Assembly: GCA_022575985.1 (NCBI GenBank)
Contig: JAKSXM010000007.1
Span: 66,742,501 to 66,806,500 of the forward strand
DNA: 64,000 nt
Reading direction: 5' to 3'
DNA from: Anagrus nilaparvatae
Taxonomy: Eukaryota > Arthropoda > Insecta > Hymenoptera > Mymaridae
Position numbers and translations under genes: made by a program. The notes under the pieces are model-generated. The model saw only the letters and a program-made list of their open reading frames with translations, did not search any database and was not told the DNA's origin. Shown here piece after piece: positions 24,990 through 36,560 of this stretch. How positions within the stretch are numbered: position 1 is the stretch's first letter; every line of letters begins with the position of its first letter.

Positions 24990-25828
24990 ATGGCAGATAG
25001 GCAGGAAGTCACTGAAGCCCAAGCGCGATTAAACGAGGCTCTGGCGCAAATGGAGCTTTTGCGAGCAGAGAATGACAGCCTCAGGGCAGAAAGCGTAAAT
25101 CATCAGTTAGAGACGCTTCGAGCCGAAAATGAGAGGCTTCGCCTTTCTAGGGGGTTGTCAGAGACCTCTGTGGTGCACGGGGGTGGGGCAACACCTAGGG
25201 GGCATAGAGTCTTATTAAAGGATGTAGAGGTGTCCCTACCAAAGTTTAAAGGGGATGACCCAGACAGGCCGGTGGCAGGGCCATGGACAACAAAATAATA
25301 GCGTACGGTTGGTTTCAATTGGAGGGTTATTTTGGGGCGAGCAACGCTCTTGAGGGGGCGGCCAAAAAATGGACCGAAAGTTGCTCTGAAATAAATACGT
25401 GGGATGCCTTAAAGGTGGCTATCCAAATTGAGTTTAAGGCGCGAATGTCTAAGGGCGAGATTCATGAGATAATGGCGGCATGTAGGAGGAATAAAGAGGA
25501 GAGTATCTTAGACTTCTTCCAAGAGATGAAGGTGCTGGGGCGGCAAGCGGATACGGAGGAGCGAAATGTTTTGAAATATATTGTCAGGGAAGTAACTGAC
25601 AACGAGCCAATGCGATTGGCATTATATTCGGCGCAGACTTTCGGCGATCTGCACGAAAAGCGTTACCTGATATCGGAGTCGTTAGCTGCCCCAGGGGCTA
25701 GTCAAAATTGGGGTTCAGGTAGCCAACAAAAGGGCAAAAAAGACTGTCAGCCTAAAGGGCAGCAAAAGAGCTCCAATGATCAGGAGCCCAAATGCTTGTT
25801 TATTGTATTGCAGTATGGGGTATTGTAG
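24990..25828 (+). pseudogene. Gag remnant of a gypsy-like LTR retrotransposon (frameshifted)
   Basis: The first ATG with good context is at 24990 (MADRQEV). A leucine-rich coiled coil (MELLRAENDSLRAE ... LETLRAENERLRL) is followed by SLPKFKGDDPDRPV, a sequence typical of insect gypsy-type Gag. The frame breaks near 25290. A second frame (25283-25828) continues with the Gag core: GWFQLEG, LEGAAKKWTESCSEINTWDA, IEFKARMSKGEIHEIM and DFFQEMKVLGRQAD. The end is lysine/glutamine-rich. No LTRs were identified. GC content is clearly higher than in the neighbourhood, as expected for a fairly recent arrival. Not functional as it stands. Confidence 0.8.
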
Positions 25829-26134
25829 TAAAAAGTTTAATTGTTATCCACATCTATTTTGTATTGTAGTATAGGTTACTTTGTTTAGAAGTTTGATTGA
25901 CATCGCTCCCTTTCATTTGAAGTTATAATAAAAATTCCTTGGTTATCAAAACGCAAAAAAAATATATTAAAAAGGTGAATATTAAAAAGGGTATTGCAAA
26001 TAAATTGTTTTAAGAAAAGAATGGGATAATTTAGTATTGCAGAGTAAGTTAAAAATAAAAGAGAAAGAGAAAAAGTCTTTCAAGCCTTTATTATAATTTT
26101 GTCATATTACTACTAAGCTTTACTTTGTTTGCTA

Positions 26135-26648
26135 AGGCTGATTCCAGACGGAGCGCTGTTAAACGTGCGGTTAGCTCAAATCTGTAGTTATACCTGCGGT
26201 TAGATTTTGTTGCCAACCTAAACGTCAGAACTACGCGAGATAGCTTCCTTATCGACAAGAAGTTTATTTTATTTATTTTCTGCTCCTAAAAATACGTATA
26301 TAAAACTTTGGAAAAGTTATATTTACTTCTTTTTATTTATATGAAGAAAAAAAGTTAATTATACCTTTATTATTATAATATTATTCATAATAATATTAAA
26401 ATTATTTTTATATACTACATAAAAATACAAAATAATTAAACTTATTATTTTTTTTTCCTTATTCTTTATTTCCAAAGTTTTATTTACGTATTTTTAGGAG
26501 CAGAAAATAAATTAAATAAACTTCTCGTCGATAAGGTAGCTAACTCGCGTAGGTCTGATGCATAGGTTGGCAACAAAATATAACCACAGGTATAACTACA
26601 GATTTGAGCTAACCGCACGTTTAACAGCGCTCCGTCTGGAATCAGCCT
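26135..26648. mobile_element. Inverted-repeat element (~510 bp)
   Basis: Arms of about 190 bp: left AGGCTGATTCCAGACGGAGC, right its reverse complement ending CAGCCT at 26648. Both arms include 'taaacgtgcggttagctcaa' and 'aggagcagaaaataaa'-type stretches. The middle is AT-only. Non-autonomous; target duplication unclear. Confidence 0.8.
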
Positions 26649-26758
26649 AAGATAAAGTTATCCTCAGTTGACTAAGTACACTGTTATTGTTAAGTGGTGT
26701 TTCTTGATTATATTGAAAGTAAAAATATAAACGAATTTTTCGTTTTGAATAAATAAAA

Positions 26759-27304
26759 ATGATAAAGATTATAAAGTCTTACAATAATATGATATTTTGG
26801 GTATTTTTGTTTACCATTGCATATCACATCAAGGGTAGGTTTATTATATTAAAGTTATACTTTCAAAATTGGTTTCATAGTTTATTTTTTTTTCTTTCTT
26901 TTTCTCATTTGCATATAGCAATAAAATCTTGTGAAGAGGATTCTATAGTGATTGAAAATAGATGTTTGAAATTCAAAGCATTAAATGAAAGGTGTAATTC
27001 ATCAACAGATTACCGCGTAGAGTTATTTTTACATTGTCTGTACCAAGTTTGTACCTGTTCACAGGATTTCGTAAATATTGACGGTGTTTGTATGCCCTTT
27101 AATAGAACAATTAAACCACAAAAATTTTTTATAAAAAGTGATAATATTACAAAGTGGACTTTTGTTATACCAATGATACTACTCAGCATAATGATAATTA
27201 TAATTTTCATTTTATTTAAAAAATATAAAGCTCTCACTATTGATGATAACCCTATTTATTTGGAAGGAGCTTTTTACAATAATATTGTTCCCCCAGTGAA
27301 TTAA
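26759..27304 (+). CDS. Small cysteine-rich single-pass membrane protein (2 exons)
   Basis: The open frame runs straight through, but an 84-bp intron is evident: exon 1 26759-26834 (donor GTAGGT), polypyrimidine tract, acceptor CATATAG, exon 2 26919-27304. The spliced product is 153 residues. An N-terminal hydrophobic signal (MIFWVFLFTIAYHIK) leads into an extracellular part with about eight cysteines (ending CTCSQDFVNIDGVC), reminiscent of an EB-module-like knot. A transmembrane segment follows (FVIPMILLSIMIIIIFILF) with KKYK stop-transfer and a short cytoplasmic tail. Type I topology is inferred. It lies between two halves of a broken retroelement. AT-rich codon use matches host genes, unlike the gag parts. 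Function unknown. Confidence 0.65.
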   Translation: MIKIIKSYNNMIFWVFLFTIAYHIKGRFIILKLYFQNWFHSLFFFLSFSHLHIAIKSCEEDSIVIENRCLKFKALNERCNSSTDYRVELFLHCLYQVCTCSQDFVNIDGVCMPFNRTIKPQKFFIKSDNITKWTFVIPMILLSIMIIIIFILFKKYKALTIDDNPIYLEGAFYNNIVPPVN

Positions 27305-27489
27305 GAACGAAACCTTTGGAAATTCTATTATTGGTATCAATAATTGTCGACCTTTCGAATATATATATAAATGTATGTATGTAAAGTTATATTTAAGTCA
27401 TAATAATTCTTAAATTAAATTTTTTTGTTGTTGTAATTATATATAGCATTATTTCCATTAAAGCACATAAAAAGGTAACTTGATAGGAG

Positions 27490-27792
27490 TGGGCCATATG
27501 AGGACAGAGTCTCCTGATAAAGATAAGGGCCCAAAATGTTATCGGTGTAATAAATTTGTGCACATAAAACTGGCTTGTCCAGAAAAGGATGCCCAGAAGC
27601 ATGACTCGGGGGGTGGGCTGGGGGGATAATATATTGGCTGTACGAGGGGGAAACCGCAATACGGTCAAGAGAGTAATTGGGGCGGATGAAGTCCTATATC
27701 GTATTGATAGTGGAGCAGACTATAATATTAAGAGGGAGGACGTTTATTCTCAGGTGAAGGGACGTCAAAAGAGCTTAAACAATTTTGTCTAA
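27490..27792 (+). pseudogene. Zinc-knuckle and aspartic-protease remnant of the gag-pol element
   Basis: From about 27528 a frame reads GPKCYRCNKFVHIKLACPEK, a CX2CX4HX4C nucleocapsid knuckle. The usual glycine before H is V here. After a stop and frame change, 27682-27720 reads VLYRIDSGADYNIKRED, with the DSGA signature of retroviral-type aspartic proteases. These are the next parts expected after the gag at 24990-25828, but 1.65 kb away. Broken by stops. Confidence 0.75.
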
Positions 27793-27836
27793 ATATTCAG
27801 TGCTATTTGGAGCAGATAAACCTCATACAAAAACAT

Positions 27837-28205
27837 ATTACGACTCACTGGACTCAACAGCAGCTACCAGAACTCAAAGTGAGAGAAATAGTTTGCTTTT
27901 TAGGGAATAAAAAACAGGTGCATATTGAAATATATTGACAACCAATAATGCAAAGAGATATTCTAAACATATCTCGATTTTTCACTTTCATACAATAAGA
28001 GCTATGGAAATGAGGAAACCTATTGCGACTCACTGTATCCAATAGCAGCTACCAGAATTCGAAGTGAGAGAAATGGTTTGCTTTATAGGGTATACGAAAT
28101 AGGTGCATATTGATATATATTGGCAACCAATAATGCAAAGAGATATTTCAAATGTAAATAACTAACACCCTATTGAACAATAGCTGAATGCAAAGGAACA
28201 ATTAT
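27837..28205 (+). repeat. Two-copy tandem repeat (~185 bp)
   Basis: TATTACGACTCACTGGACTC at 27837 and TATTGCGACTCACTGTATCC at 28021 start two copies that share 'agcagctaccagaa', 'gtgagagaaat', 'aggtgcatattgaaatatat' and 'accaataatgcaaagagata'. It follows the protease remnant and may be decayed pol sequence; no domain could be read. Confidence 0.7.
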
Positions 28206-28696
28206 GGCTCTTTGCAAAATCTACTGAACATAAATAAATTCTTGGCAAACGCACCTAAACTATTAATTATTCAGAAAATGGACCTAGAAAAGGTGTTCAA
28301 TAAAGTCCAGAGGAAGAAACGTTCTTATCAAGCCGTTATAAGGATGTAATATTAGGAATAACCAAAGAGTTCTTATTTGCTAAGAAATTGGATAGTATAG
28401 TCAAGAATAATAGCAATATCTTTCAAAACAGAAAAGCAGCTTTCAGCAGATCTTATATGCTCTTCTAGAAAAATAAAAAAAAAAAAAATCATTAATTAAT
28501 AAATTGCAATCTTGTTTAAGATTATACTCTAGTAGAATAATTTACAAAAGGCCCAGTTATTGAAATTTGCTTCAAATGTTTAAAATTTTGAATATTATTT
28601 GCCTATAATATCTAAATTTATTGATAACACATTATAATTCTAAATATTTTTAAATTGTTTAAAAATTTTTTAAAATATGGATTTTACTTAAAATTA
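28206..28696. other. Intergenic, no gene seen
   Basis: AT-rich with scattered stops on both strands. The first 200 bases may be further retroelement debris. Confidence 0.4.
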
Positions 28697-29266
28697 AGGT
28701 TGAATCAAGTGGATAAAAATATCATTTTTTGATTTAAGACTTCTGAAAATCGGAACTTCAGGAATGTTTATGTCCCTTAGAATAGATGGAGATATTAGAT
28801 CTTATAAAATTTTTCCCATTTTTGAGCTTCTAAATTAATCAAGAATTTATGAGGATTCTGTTTTTAAAGATCTTTGAGTATACATGTACACTAGCACTCG
28901 AGCTAGTGCTCACGCTAGTGTCTAAACTTTTGCGCCCTTGATGTTTAATATACTATATATTATTGTTAGAAATTTAAATTTTTTTTAGTGAATTGATGCT
29001 AAATAATGTCTTAAATATTATACTTTAAGATTTTTTAAATCGGATACTTTATAAAAAAGTCTTTTTAGTAGCTAATTTAGTAGCTTAAAAATAAAGAATG
29101 CTAATACCTCCGCCTGCAGTTTTTTTCAAATATTTTCAAATTTTTTTTCTTCAAATTTTAAGGGACATGTAATTTGATAAATGGCTATAAGAATTAAACA
29201 TTCCAAGTTTTGATTTTCATAAATCCCAAATCGAAAATTGCTATTTTTATCAACCTGATTCAACCT
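28697..29266. mobile_element. MITE with ~110-bp inverted repeats and TA duplication
   Basis: Left end AGGTTGAATCAAGTGGATAA; the right end is the reverse complement of AGGTTGAATCAGGTTGATAA. Both arms reach a 'gggacat' block. TA flanks both sides (28695-28696 and 29267-29268), suggesting a Tc1/mariner-type origin. Inside, near 28893-28925, is a small perfect hairpin built on 'cactagcactcgagctagtg'. Confidence 0.75.
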
Positions 29267-29577
29267 TAGTGATGCAAATAATTAATCTTCGATGTATTTT
29301 TGGTATTTTTTTCTTCTTAAAACAGTGGAAATTAATTCAAGTATTGAATACTATATATAGCAGATAAAATAACGTAAAAATCTTGGTAAAAATCTCGTAA
29401 ACTTTGGAATGAAATTGAATTGAAATATGAATTTCTCGCGTAGATATTTAATATTATATTACTAAACTGATAAATACATGCATAACATATTTTTGTTCAA
29501 TTCGGAGCCGAAAATTACGCCAACACACATTAATGATATACTTCTAAATGATTTTTTTATTTAAACTATTGTGACTA

Positions 29578-29920
29578 TACACAGAAACAGGGTTGAGCAG
29601 CTAAATTCGCTTGTAGTAGGAACTGAATATTACTCTTATCATAGAGAACAGAAAATATTTATGCTAGAACTGAGATTCAAGGTTTGAAAAATCTTATCTT
29701 AAAAAATTATTTTTTTTCAAAATCAAAATTAGTTGAAAATATATTTTCTAATTTAATGTACGTGAACTTAAAAATTATTTTTGTAACTAAATTTTATTTT
29801 GAAAGAAAAAAAATAATTATTTAAGAGAAGATTTTTAGAATCTCGGTTCCAGCATAAATTATTTCAGTTCATTCTATTCCTACTATAACCGACTTTAGCG
29901 GTTCAACCCGGTTTTGTGTA
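29578..29920. mobile_element. MITE (~340 bp) with imperfect inverted repeats
   Basis: ACACAGAAACAGGGTTGAGC on the left pairs with GGTTCAACCCGGTTTTGTGT on the right; the arms continue through 'gtagtaggaa' and 'ttcctactata'-type matches for about 100 bp. TA lies at both edges. Confidence 0.65.
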
Positions 29921-30120
29921 TAATATTTAAACTATCGTGGCTACACTTTCTATTAAAAAGTAATTTCGTGTATTGTCTTAGTTTACTGATAATTTCTTCG
30001 TATAAAATTAAAAATTTTTCCTATTCAAATAATAGGAATTTTATTTTAGTATTTTATTTGAGTTATTTATAAATTTTACAAACCTGCTTATATTTTTATA
30101 AATTATTATAAATTAACCTT

Positions 30121-30346
30121 CAATCAACTTAAACTCCATATAGAGCTGCAACAATGAGTTGCAATGAGTTACAAAAAGTTACAGGGAGATGTAATGATAT
30201 AGACAATAATATCTCAGTGCAGTTCTTTGGAACCCCATTACAAATCTTAGCAGGAACATTGCAGCGTCATACAACTACATAGAAATTACATTTTACGTTA
30301 CATTTTAACTCACTACGGCAACTTTAAATGGAGATTTCAGTTGATT
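30121..30346. repeat. Short inverted-repeat element
   Basis: CAATCAACTTAAACTCCAT at the left matches, reversed, AATGGAGATTTCAGTTGATT at the right, with weaker internal pairing (gagttacaaaaagtta and relatives). Confidence 0.5.
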
Positions 30347-30450
30347 AATAGTTATAAAAAAACCTTAGTTAATTATTTTTCTTCAAGTTGAAAAGTTCTT
30401 TCTTTAATTTTTCATTCAGCAGTAATCAATAATCTTTCCAGGTGTATATT

Positions 30451-31446
30451 TTAAAAATATTCATCATCAAATATTTCCTCTTTAATATCAACATCTTCAA
30501 CCTTAATACTTATATCTGTGTCCACAGATTTTGATAAATCTGTTTTATCTTTTCGGTTTTTATGACTTGGTATTTCTTCTTCAAATATGGGAAAACTTAT
30601 GTAATTTGTTTCCTCATCGTCTGAGACACTAAATTTCTCTTCTTTAACATCAATCAGATTCTCATTTACTATATGTATCTCAGTATCGTCGAGAGATTTA
30701 TTTTTCTGATTACTAGATTTCTGGGATTTAGAATTTTTATTATTAGATTCGCATTTGTAATGTCCTGTTGCAACATAATCTCGGAGATGTTTTGATAAAT
30801 CACCTTTTGAAATAAACTTCTTTTTGCAATTATCACACTCAAATTTTTTTGAGCCTGTATGAATTTTTTCATGTGTTCGAAGATTTGATGTCTGGTTAAA
30901 AGTTTTACCACAAAATTTGCATGCATAGGGCATTTCTCCTGTATGAACACGAAGATGAAAAGTCAAATGATGCTTTTGGATAAATGTCTTTTTACAATAT
31001 TTACATTTAAATTTTCTAATGACTAGATGAATTTTTTCATGACCTCGACGATGACTTGCTTGAATAAAAGTTTTATCACAATAATTACATTTATATGGCC
31101 TTTCTCCAGTATGAATTCGAAGATGCTGTTTAAAACTGAATAATTTAGTAAAATTCTTCTTACAATATTTGCATTCAAGTTCTTTTATTCCCAAATGAGC
31201 TTTTTCATGGTATTGAAGTTCTTGGTTACGTTTAAACGTTTTGCCACAGAAGTTGCATTGGTAGGGTCTTTCTATAGAATGAACCCTAAGATGACTTATT
31301 AAATAACCTTTATTACTAAATCCTTTGCTGCAGTATTCGCAACTTAATTTTTTGGTTGTATGGAGTTTTTTGTGTTTGTCAAAGGCGATTTTGTATTTGT
31401 AGCTTTTTGAGCAAATATCACATATGTACTTTATTTTTTCGGCCAT
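30451..31446 (-). CDS. C2H2 zinc-finger protein, 331 residues (copy 1)
   Basis: Seven canonical C2H2 fingers plus a degenerate eighth fill about residues 6-230 (YICDICSKSYKYK..., YKCNYCDKTFIQASHRRGHE, and so on), many with TGE/K-type linkers. The C-terminal third is acidic/lysine-rich and has three psi-K-x-E sumoylation-type motifs (VKEE, IKVE, IKEE). A nuclear DNA-binding transcription regulator is the family expectation. I start at ATG 31446 (MAEKIKYICDIC), not the longer in-frame start at 31533, because a TTATTTTTACAG acceptor lies 30 bases upstream of this ATG; an upstream noncoding exon is therefore likely. Its paralogue is at 47717-49315. No ZAD or KRAB-like domain is visible. Confidence 0.85.
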   Translation of the reverse strand: MAEKIKYICDICSKSYKYKIAFDKHKKLHTTKKLSCEYCSKGFSNKGYLISHLRVHSIERPYQCNFCGKTFKRNQELQYHEKAHLGIKELECKYCKKNFTKLFSFKQHLRIHTGERPYKCNYCDKTFIQASHRRGHEKIHLVIRKFKCKYCKKTFIQKHHLTFHLRVHTGEMPYACKFCGKTFNQTSNLRTHEKIHTGSKKFECDNCKKKFISKGDLSKHLRDYVATGHYKCESNNKNSKSQKSSNQKNKSLDDTEIHIVNENLIDVKEEKFSVSDDEETNYISFPIFEEEIPSHKNRKDKTDLSKSVDTDISIKVEDVDIKEEIFDDEYF

Positions 31447-32754
31447 CACAAGAGTATATCTCTTGAAATAATGTATCTGTAAAAATAAGTTATTAATGAA
31501 TATAAACTTTGCATTTATTAGAAACGAAAGCATTTTATTTATTAAGTAAGAAAATAAAAAAAGAAAATTATTATCGACCTATTTTGGGTTAAATAAAAAA
31601 GGCTATAATGTAAAGCTTCATAACCCTTTTAAAAATTGTAAGCCATTTTATTTATTCAATAGTTCCTGATTCATGATTTGTGGAAATTTTTTCAACTAAC
31701 TATAATTTATTATTATTATTCAGTTTATTTTTGGCATGACATTTATAATAATATAAAAAAAATGTGTCCACATAGAAAAAGTTTTGATGGATAAAATGTT
31801 AAAAATTTTTGTTTTTTAATAAATGAGTTATCGTTAATTAAAGATTTTGCAATAATTCCCCTATAATCTCAATTTTACTTGCTACTTGAAGTTCAATAAC
31901 TTAAAAATTTGAAAAGTCAGTGAATTTTCATCATAAACTGAAAAATTTTTCCTATTGGCGCAAGAGGAAAAAATCCTCTTGCTGTGAGGAGGAATTAAAG
32001 AGAAGAGAAATTCCTCTTGTGGCTAGAGAATGGTTTTTTTATTGTAACTATCACAAAAACCGATAAAGAATTAAAATTGAATATAAAAACTTAAAGAATA
32101 TTAATATAAGGGTAACATCAATGTACGCATTACAAATTTAATTTAGAAATAATTTACAATTACCTACTTCACAATAACTTTCACATTTATTTTATATATA
32201 AGGAAATTATTTACAAAATTTTCAAGTAAATAATTGTCTAATAATCTTTTTAGAAGAGGTAAGCAATCTTTTGATTTATAAATTGGGAAAATTTTTGTTG
32301 ATTTATCTTAAAAAAATTGAAAAAACATAATTTCATAATTAAAGAATAATAAGCTAAACGAGGAAACTCGGAGTAAACACAAAGAAAATAATTAAAATAA
32401 AAAAATTTTTTTGATAGAAAAAGATAATTTTATTTTTTATTTACCTATAAGTAATTTTCATTAAATTACAAAATTAGGGGTCACTTATAAATTACGTAAT
32501 GCAAAATTTAGTATTTTTGAACCCTCTCCTCCCCTAACATAACGCTTTTGTTGACCCTTCTAACATCTTCTAACATTGACTGTAACACAATGGTTTACCC
32601 CCCTTACCCCTTTCAGCGTTACTCACTTTATCAACGACCCCTTAGTGTCTGTTACGTAACTCTAGCAAATATTATTTAGAAAATTTTTTCTTGAAGACTG
32701 CGGAACTTTTAAAAATTGGTTCCCTTATAATTTGTACCCTACAAAACTAAAATA

Positions 32755-33560
32755 CCCTGCCAACTAGCTGGCACTAAGGTTCCTCAAACAATGAGCTAAA
32801 TACTTCAATATGCCACAGATATCACCGATTACAACCATGCAATAATACATTCATTTCTATTAACTTTTAAAACTTAAAAGAAAATTTATGTATTGAATTC
32901 AACTAAATCTATTTTTTTCAAAATAAAATCTAACGTAATTCATTGAATAATAATTATTCAAGATAGTACTTTCATGGAATTAAATGAAATATTACAACAA
33001 AAAAAGAAAAAATATTGCAGTTTTTTTAATTTATTTGTTTTTTTAATTTTGAGAAAAAAATTTTGGAAAAATTCGGTATCAGATCCAAAAAATTACTATA
33101 AACGAAGTGTCTAAAACTAGTACTCTTATAGAAATAAATTAGGTACTACGTCCAAAAAGAAAAAAAAATTTGTTGTTTTTTGTATTTTTTTATGACAAAA
33201 ATTTTTGGGAAAAAAATTTTCAAAAAATTAAGTATCAGATTCGAGATATAGAGTAAAAACAATACTTTCAAATATAAGTACATTCGTGGAAATAAATGAG
33301 GTATTACATCCAAATTAAAAAAAAAAAGAAAGTACCTCGAGATTTTTTGGTGAAAAAATTTTTGAAAAAAAAATTAGGTCTTAATTGTTTGTGAAATATC
33401 ACCGATTACATACATACACACATATACACATACAAAAATACACACACTTTTTTTAAAAACCGGTGTTTTAGCTTCCTGAGGTCTCAATACGTGCTTATAT
33501 GCCAAAATTCAACAACCAAAATTTGACCCATCACAATGGTTACTCATTGAGGAACCAAAA
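32755..33560 (-). repeat. Dispersed repeat, second member (minus orientation)
   Basis: Begins CTAGCTGGCACTAAGGTTCC, contains the reverse complements of the TCGATATCTCGAATCTGATA core and the AACCGGTG...CACAACC block, a CA-rich tract at 33413-33440, and ends with 'cattgaggaacc'. Same family as 5250-6990 and 61770-62510; absent from the matching place in the second zinc-finger duplicate. Confidence 0.8.
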
Positions 33561-34214
33561 TGAATTTTTCTCCTGTAAGGCGTGTTTAAATATTAAAATA
33601 ATTAGTTCGAATTGTACGGAAAAATTACTATGCAATACGTCTTAGTCCAGTTTTCATTAGCAAAGAAGAACAATATAATATTGCGTTTAGTCCAACTGCA
33701 CTAAGACTTTGAAAATTAAAAGAAAAATTATTCTCAAAAGAAAGATAATAAAATAAAAAAACTACTTCAAAATATGTAAAATTAAACTAAATAATAATAA
33801 AATTTGTAAAAAATTAGTAATAAACAAAATCATTAAAAACGAGAATGATTTTGTTATTTTAAAAATGATCCAAAATTGGTTAATTTAGCTTTGGAGTTGT
33901 TTTCAGCTGTTTTAGGTGATTTCTAAAAATTGTAATTAATGAATCTTATTTAACTTTTTATTATTACCTTTGAATAATAATTCCATTTAAAATTAAGTTT
34001 TAAAATCTAAATAAGTAATCTTTATTTTTAAAAACGTTTTTTTAACTTTTTAGCTGTTTTAAGGCGCTAATAATTAAAAACTCCACTTATAAAAATGCTT
34101 TTTTTTTTAGTAAATTATGGGTAAAATACAAGTAAAAAAAATAAATATATCGTTTATAATTATTTTAATTGATAAAAAAAAATAAATTAATAAGAAGTTA
34201 TTACTCGTTGTAAA

Positions 34215-34542
34215 GGGTCTACTCGGAACCTACACATTTCGAACTTGCACATCTATTTTCTTACACATTTTATTACACGAAAAAAATATTACACATTAAA
34301 TAAATTACCAAAATAAATCTTACACAAGTGTAGGAAAATTAATAATTAAATATTTTATATATTTTTATAATTATCATATTGTTTTACAATTAAAATATAT
34401 AAAATATTTAATTATTAATTTTCCTACACTTGTGTAAGATTTATTTTGGTAATTTATTTAATGTGTAATATTTTTTTCGTGTAATAAAATGTGTAAGAAA
34501 ATAGATATGCAAGATTGAAATGTGTAGGTTCCGAGTAGACCC
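34215..34542. mobile_element. Palindromic MITE (328 bp) with perfect 8-bp target duplication
   Basis: Left GGGTCTACTCGGAACCTACA, right its reverse complement. The arms pair almost over their whole length. GTTGTAAA is duplicated at 34207-34214 and 34543-34550. An 8-bp duplication fits hAT-type mobilisation. The paralogous stretch at about 50630 lacks the element. Confidence 0.9.
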
Positions 34543-36112
34543 GTTGTAAAGTATTAATTTATTTTTACCAACTTTACAACATCTGATAAAAAGTTTTAAA
34601 AATTGGTTTTTTTAAGTATAGCAAAAACGTGATTTTGAGCCTTCCAACTCAAAAAAAACTAAGTATATTGTACACGCTACATTTTTTCTGTTTATCGCTT
34701 TCTCCGTGAATATGATCTAAAGAATCCAAAAAAACGTGTTAGCACATGTGCGATCAATTTTTTTTTCTTCAAAAGATTGATCATTTTAAGCGTAATTCTT
34801 TAATGGATTTTCTCATATTTATTTTAGATGGAAAATACATTACAATATATAAATTTTTTTTAAGTTAGCTATTTATTAGTATTATACCTTTTATAATATC
34901 TTTTTATAGTATCTTAATCTACTAAAATTGGATGATTGTAAAGCGAGTTAAAGATGTCCGAGTTCGAATTTGTCTCCTCATGTTGATTAACGGATCATAC
35001 ATCCTCACACGTAAACATCACACACACACACGTGCATTTTCTAGTTTTTAGCATCTGATACCGGGAATCTTAAAACTTATATATTACATGCACAAAAATA
35101 TAAAAAATTAAAATTTTTACCATTAAATTTCTTTCTGAGGCGTAAAATATATAAAATCTTGCATTCTTGTATCAAATAAGTATGTTTTATATGCACTTTT
35201 ATATCGCTGAATGATGATTGGTTTCATAGTATTAATATATACACTAATAAATTTTTTAATTTGTATTAAAAAGTAATAAAAATAGTTTAAAAATATAGTA
35301 GCATTTAATAATATAAGTTTAGTAATGAAACTAAAAAAAATATAAAAATATTTTATGATACGACTCATGGAGGCTAGAATACGACTATTGAGACCACATG
35401 GTTCTTTTTTTTAGTTCTTTCAATGTGTATGTGTATATGTGTATATAATTTTTTTTTCTATTAAAATAAAATAGATGTAAGGTTTGGGTACTTTTCCATT
35501 CAACGTATATTTTATACAGAAGTTTTCTACATTATCAATTTAAAGTAAATACAACTCCATGTTACCTTTTGTACGAAAGTTTTCTACTTTATCAATTAAA
35601 AATTAAATATAAATTTAAAAAATCGCGCTAAATTATAAAAAAAAAACAAGGCTTCATTATTTCAGGCACGATCATTATATTCAATTATTATAGGCTTTTT
35701 GCCTTGCCCTTTTTTGCATAAGTCAAATTATTAGAAATTAATAAGTTTTTTTTTAGTAAAATTTTTGAAGCATCTTTTCGTTCTTAAGAAATTTATCGAG
35801 GTTGTGTGAATTATTTCTATTTAGAATCCCTTATTTATTATTAAAAGAAAAATCAGAGGAAAAATTTTTTATTAGATATTTAGTTATTAGCTATAAAGTG
35901 GATCTGCTGAAGTAAAGTAAAATATACTCATGGCCTCAAAATAACATAATTGATTCATTGAAACTTTTAAAATGTCACGTCTGCATTCAGATAAATCTAC
36001 GAAAAAATTTACAAAATACATGAAAATATAATAATTCTTTTTTAATCTTCGCTTTAAAATATTAGTTATAAAAATATTAGTTTTATTCTTAATTTCTTAT
36101 CAATCTATTATG

Positions 36113-36560
36113 TATATAAATCTTTAATTTTGTATGTGATGTGTTTGTTTGTCCGTTCGAACGCGATAAACTAGAACATGATAAAAGCTACAGACTTTAC
36201 GGCAAATGCGGCAAAATTTACCGGTAAAAACATAGGTTATTTTTCTTCTCGATTGATAACGACAAAAATTTTTTATGCATTGAAAAAAACTAAATGTCCA
36301 AGAAAAAAACATACAATTTTTAAAAATATTTAAAAAACTAAAAATTAAGAAAAAATTTTACGGTGGAAAAGATTTTGATTCGATTAGGGCATATTATTTA
36401 CGAACCCTCCTACATTTTCAAGTTAATCGGTTCGATCTGTCAAAAGTTACAATAATTTTTCGAAAATTACAAAATTTTAGGACTAATATTGTATATATTT
36501 CTAAATCTTAAAGTACACTAATTATCCGCCTGTGTTCCACTGCCCGTAATTTTTATGATT
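36113..36560 (+). repeat. Dispersed repeat related to 63241-63700
   Basis: Starts TATATAAATCTTTAATTTTG, has a GTTTGTTTGTCCG stretch, 'gataaactagaa', 'tttacggcaaa' and CGATTGATAACGACAAAA, all in the same order at 63243-63420. The later 'cgatctgtcaaaagttacaa' part also matches. Possibly a Helitron-like family (see 63241). Confidence 0.7.

Larger units (their letters stand above)
30451..35980 (-). repeat. Segmental duplication, copy 1 (pairs with 47717-53640)
   Basis: The gene body, its 5' flank (31530-31950 against 49400-49800), a middle part (33590-34070 against 50115-50630) and the distal part (34870-35980 against 52790-53640) match copy 2 in order and orientation. Between them each copy has private insertions: 31990-33580 and the MITE at 34215 here, 50700-52790 in the other. 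Confidence 0.75.

Noticed and set aside
30669..30950. Second minus-strand frame within the zinc-finger gene
   Set aside because: Out-of-frame shadow of the finger region.
35123..35368. 81-residue phenylalanine/isoleucine-rich minus frame
   Set aside because: AT-rich composition alone gives this pattern; the duplicate at 53050-53270 does not keep the frame.
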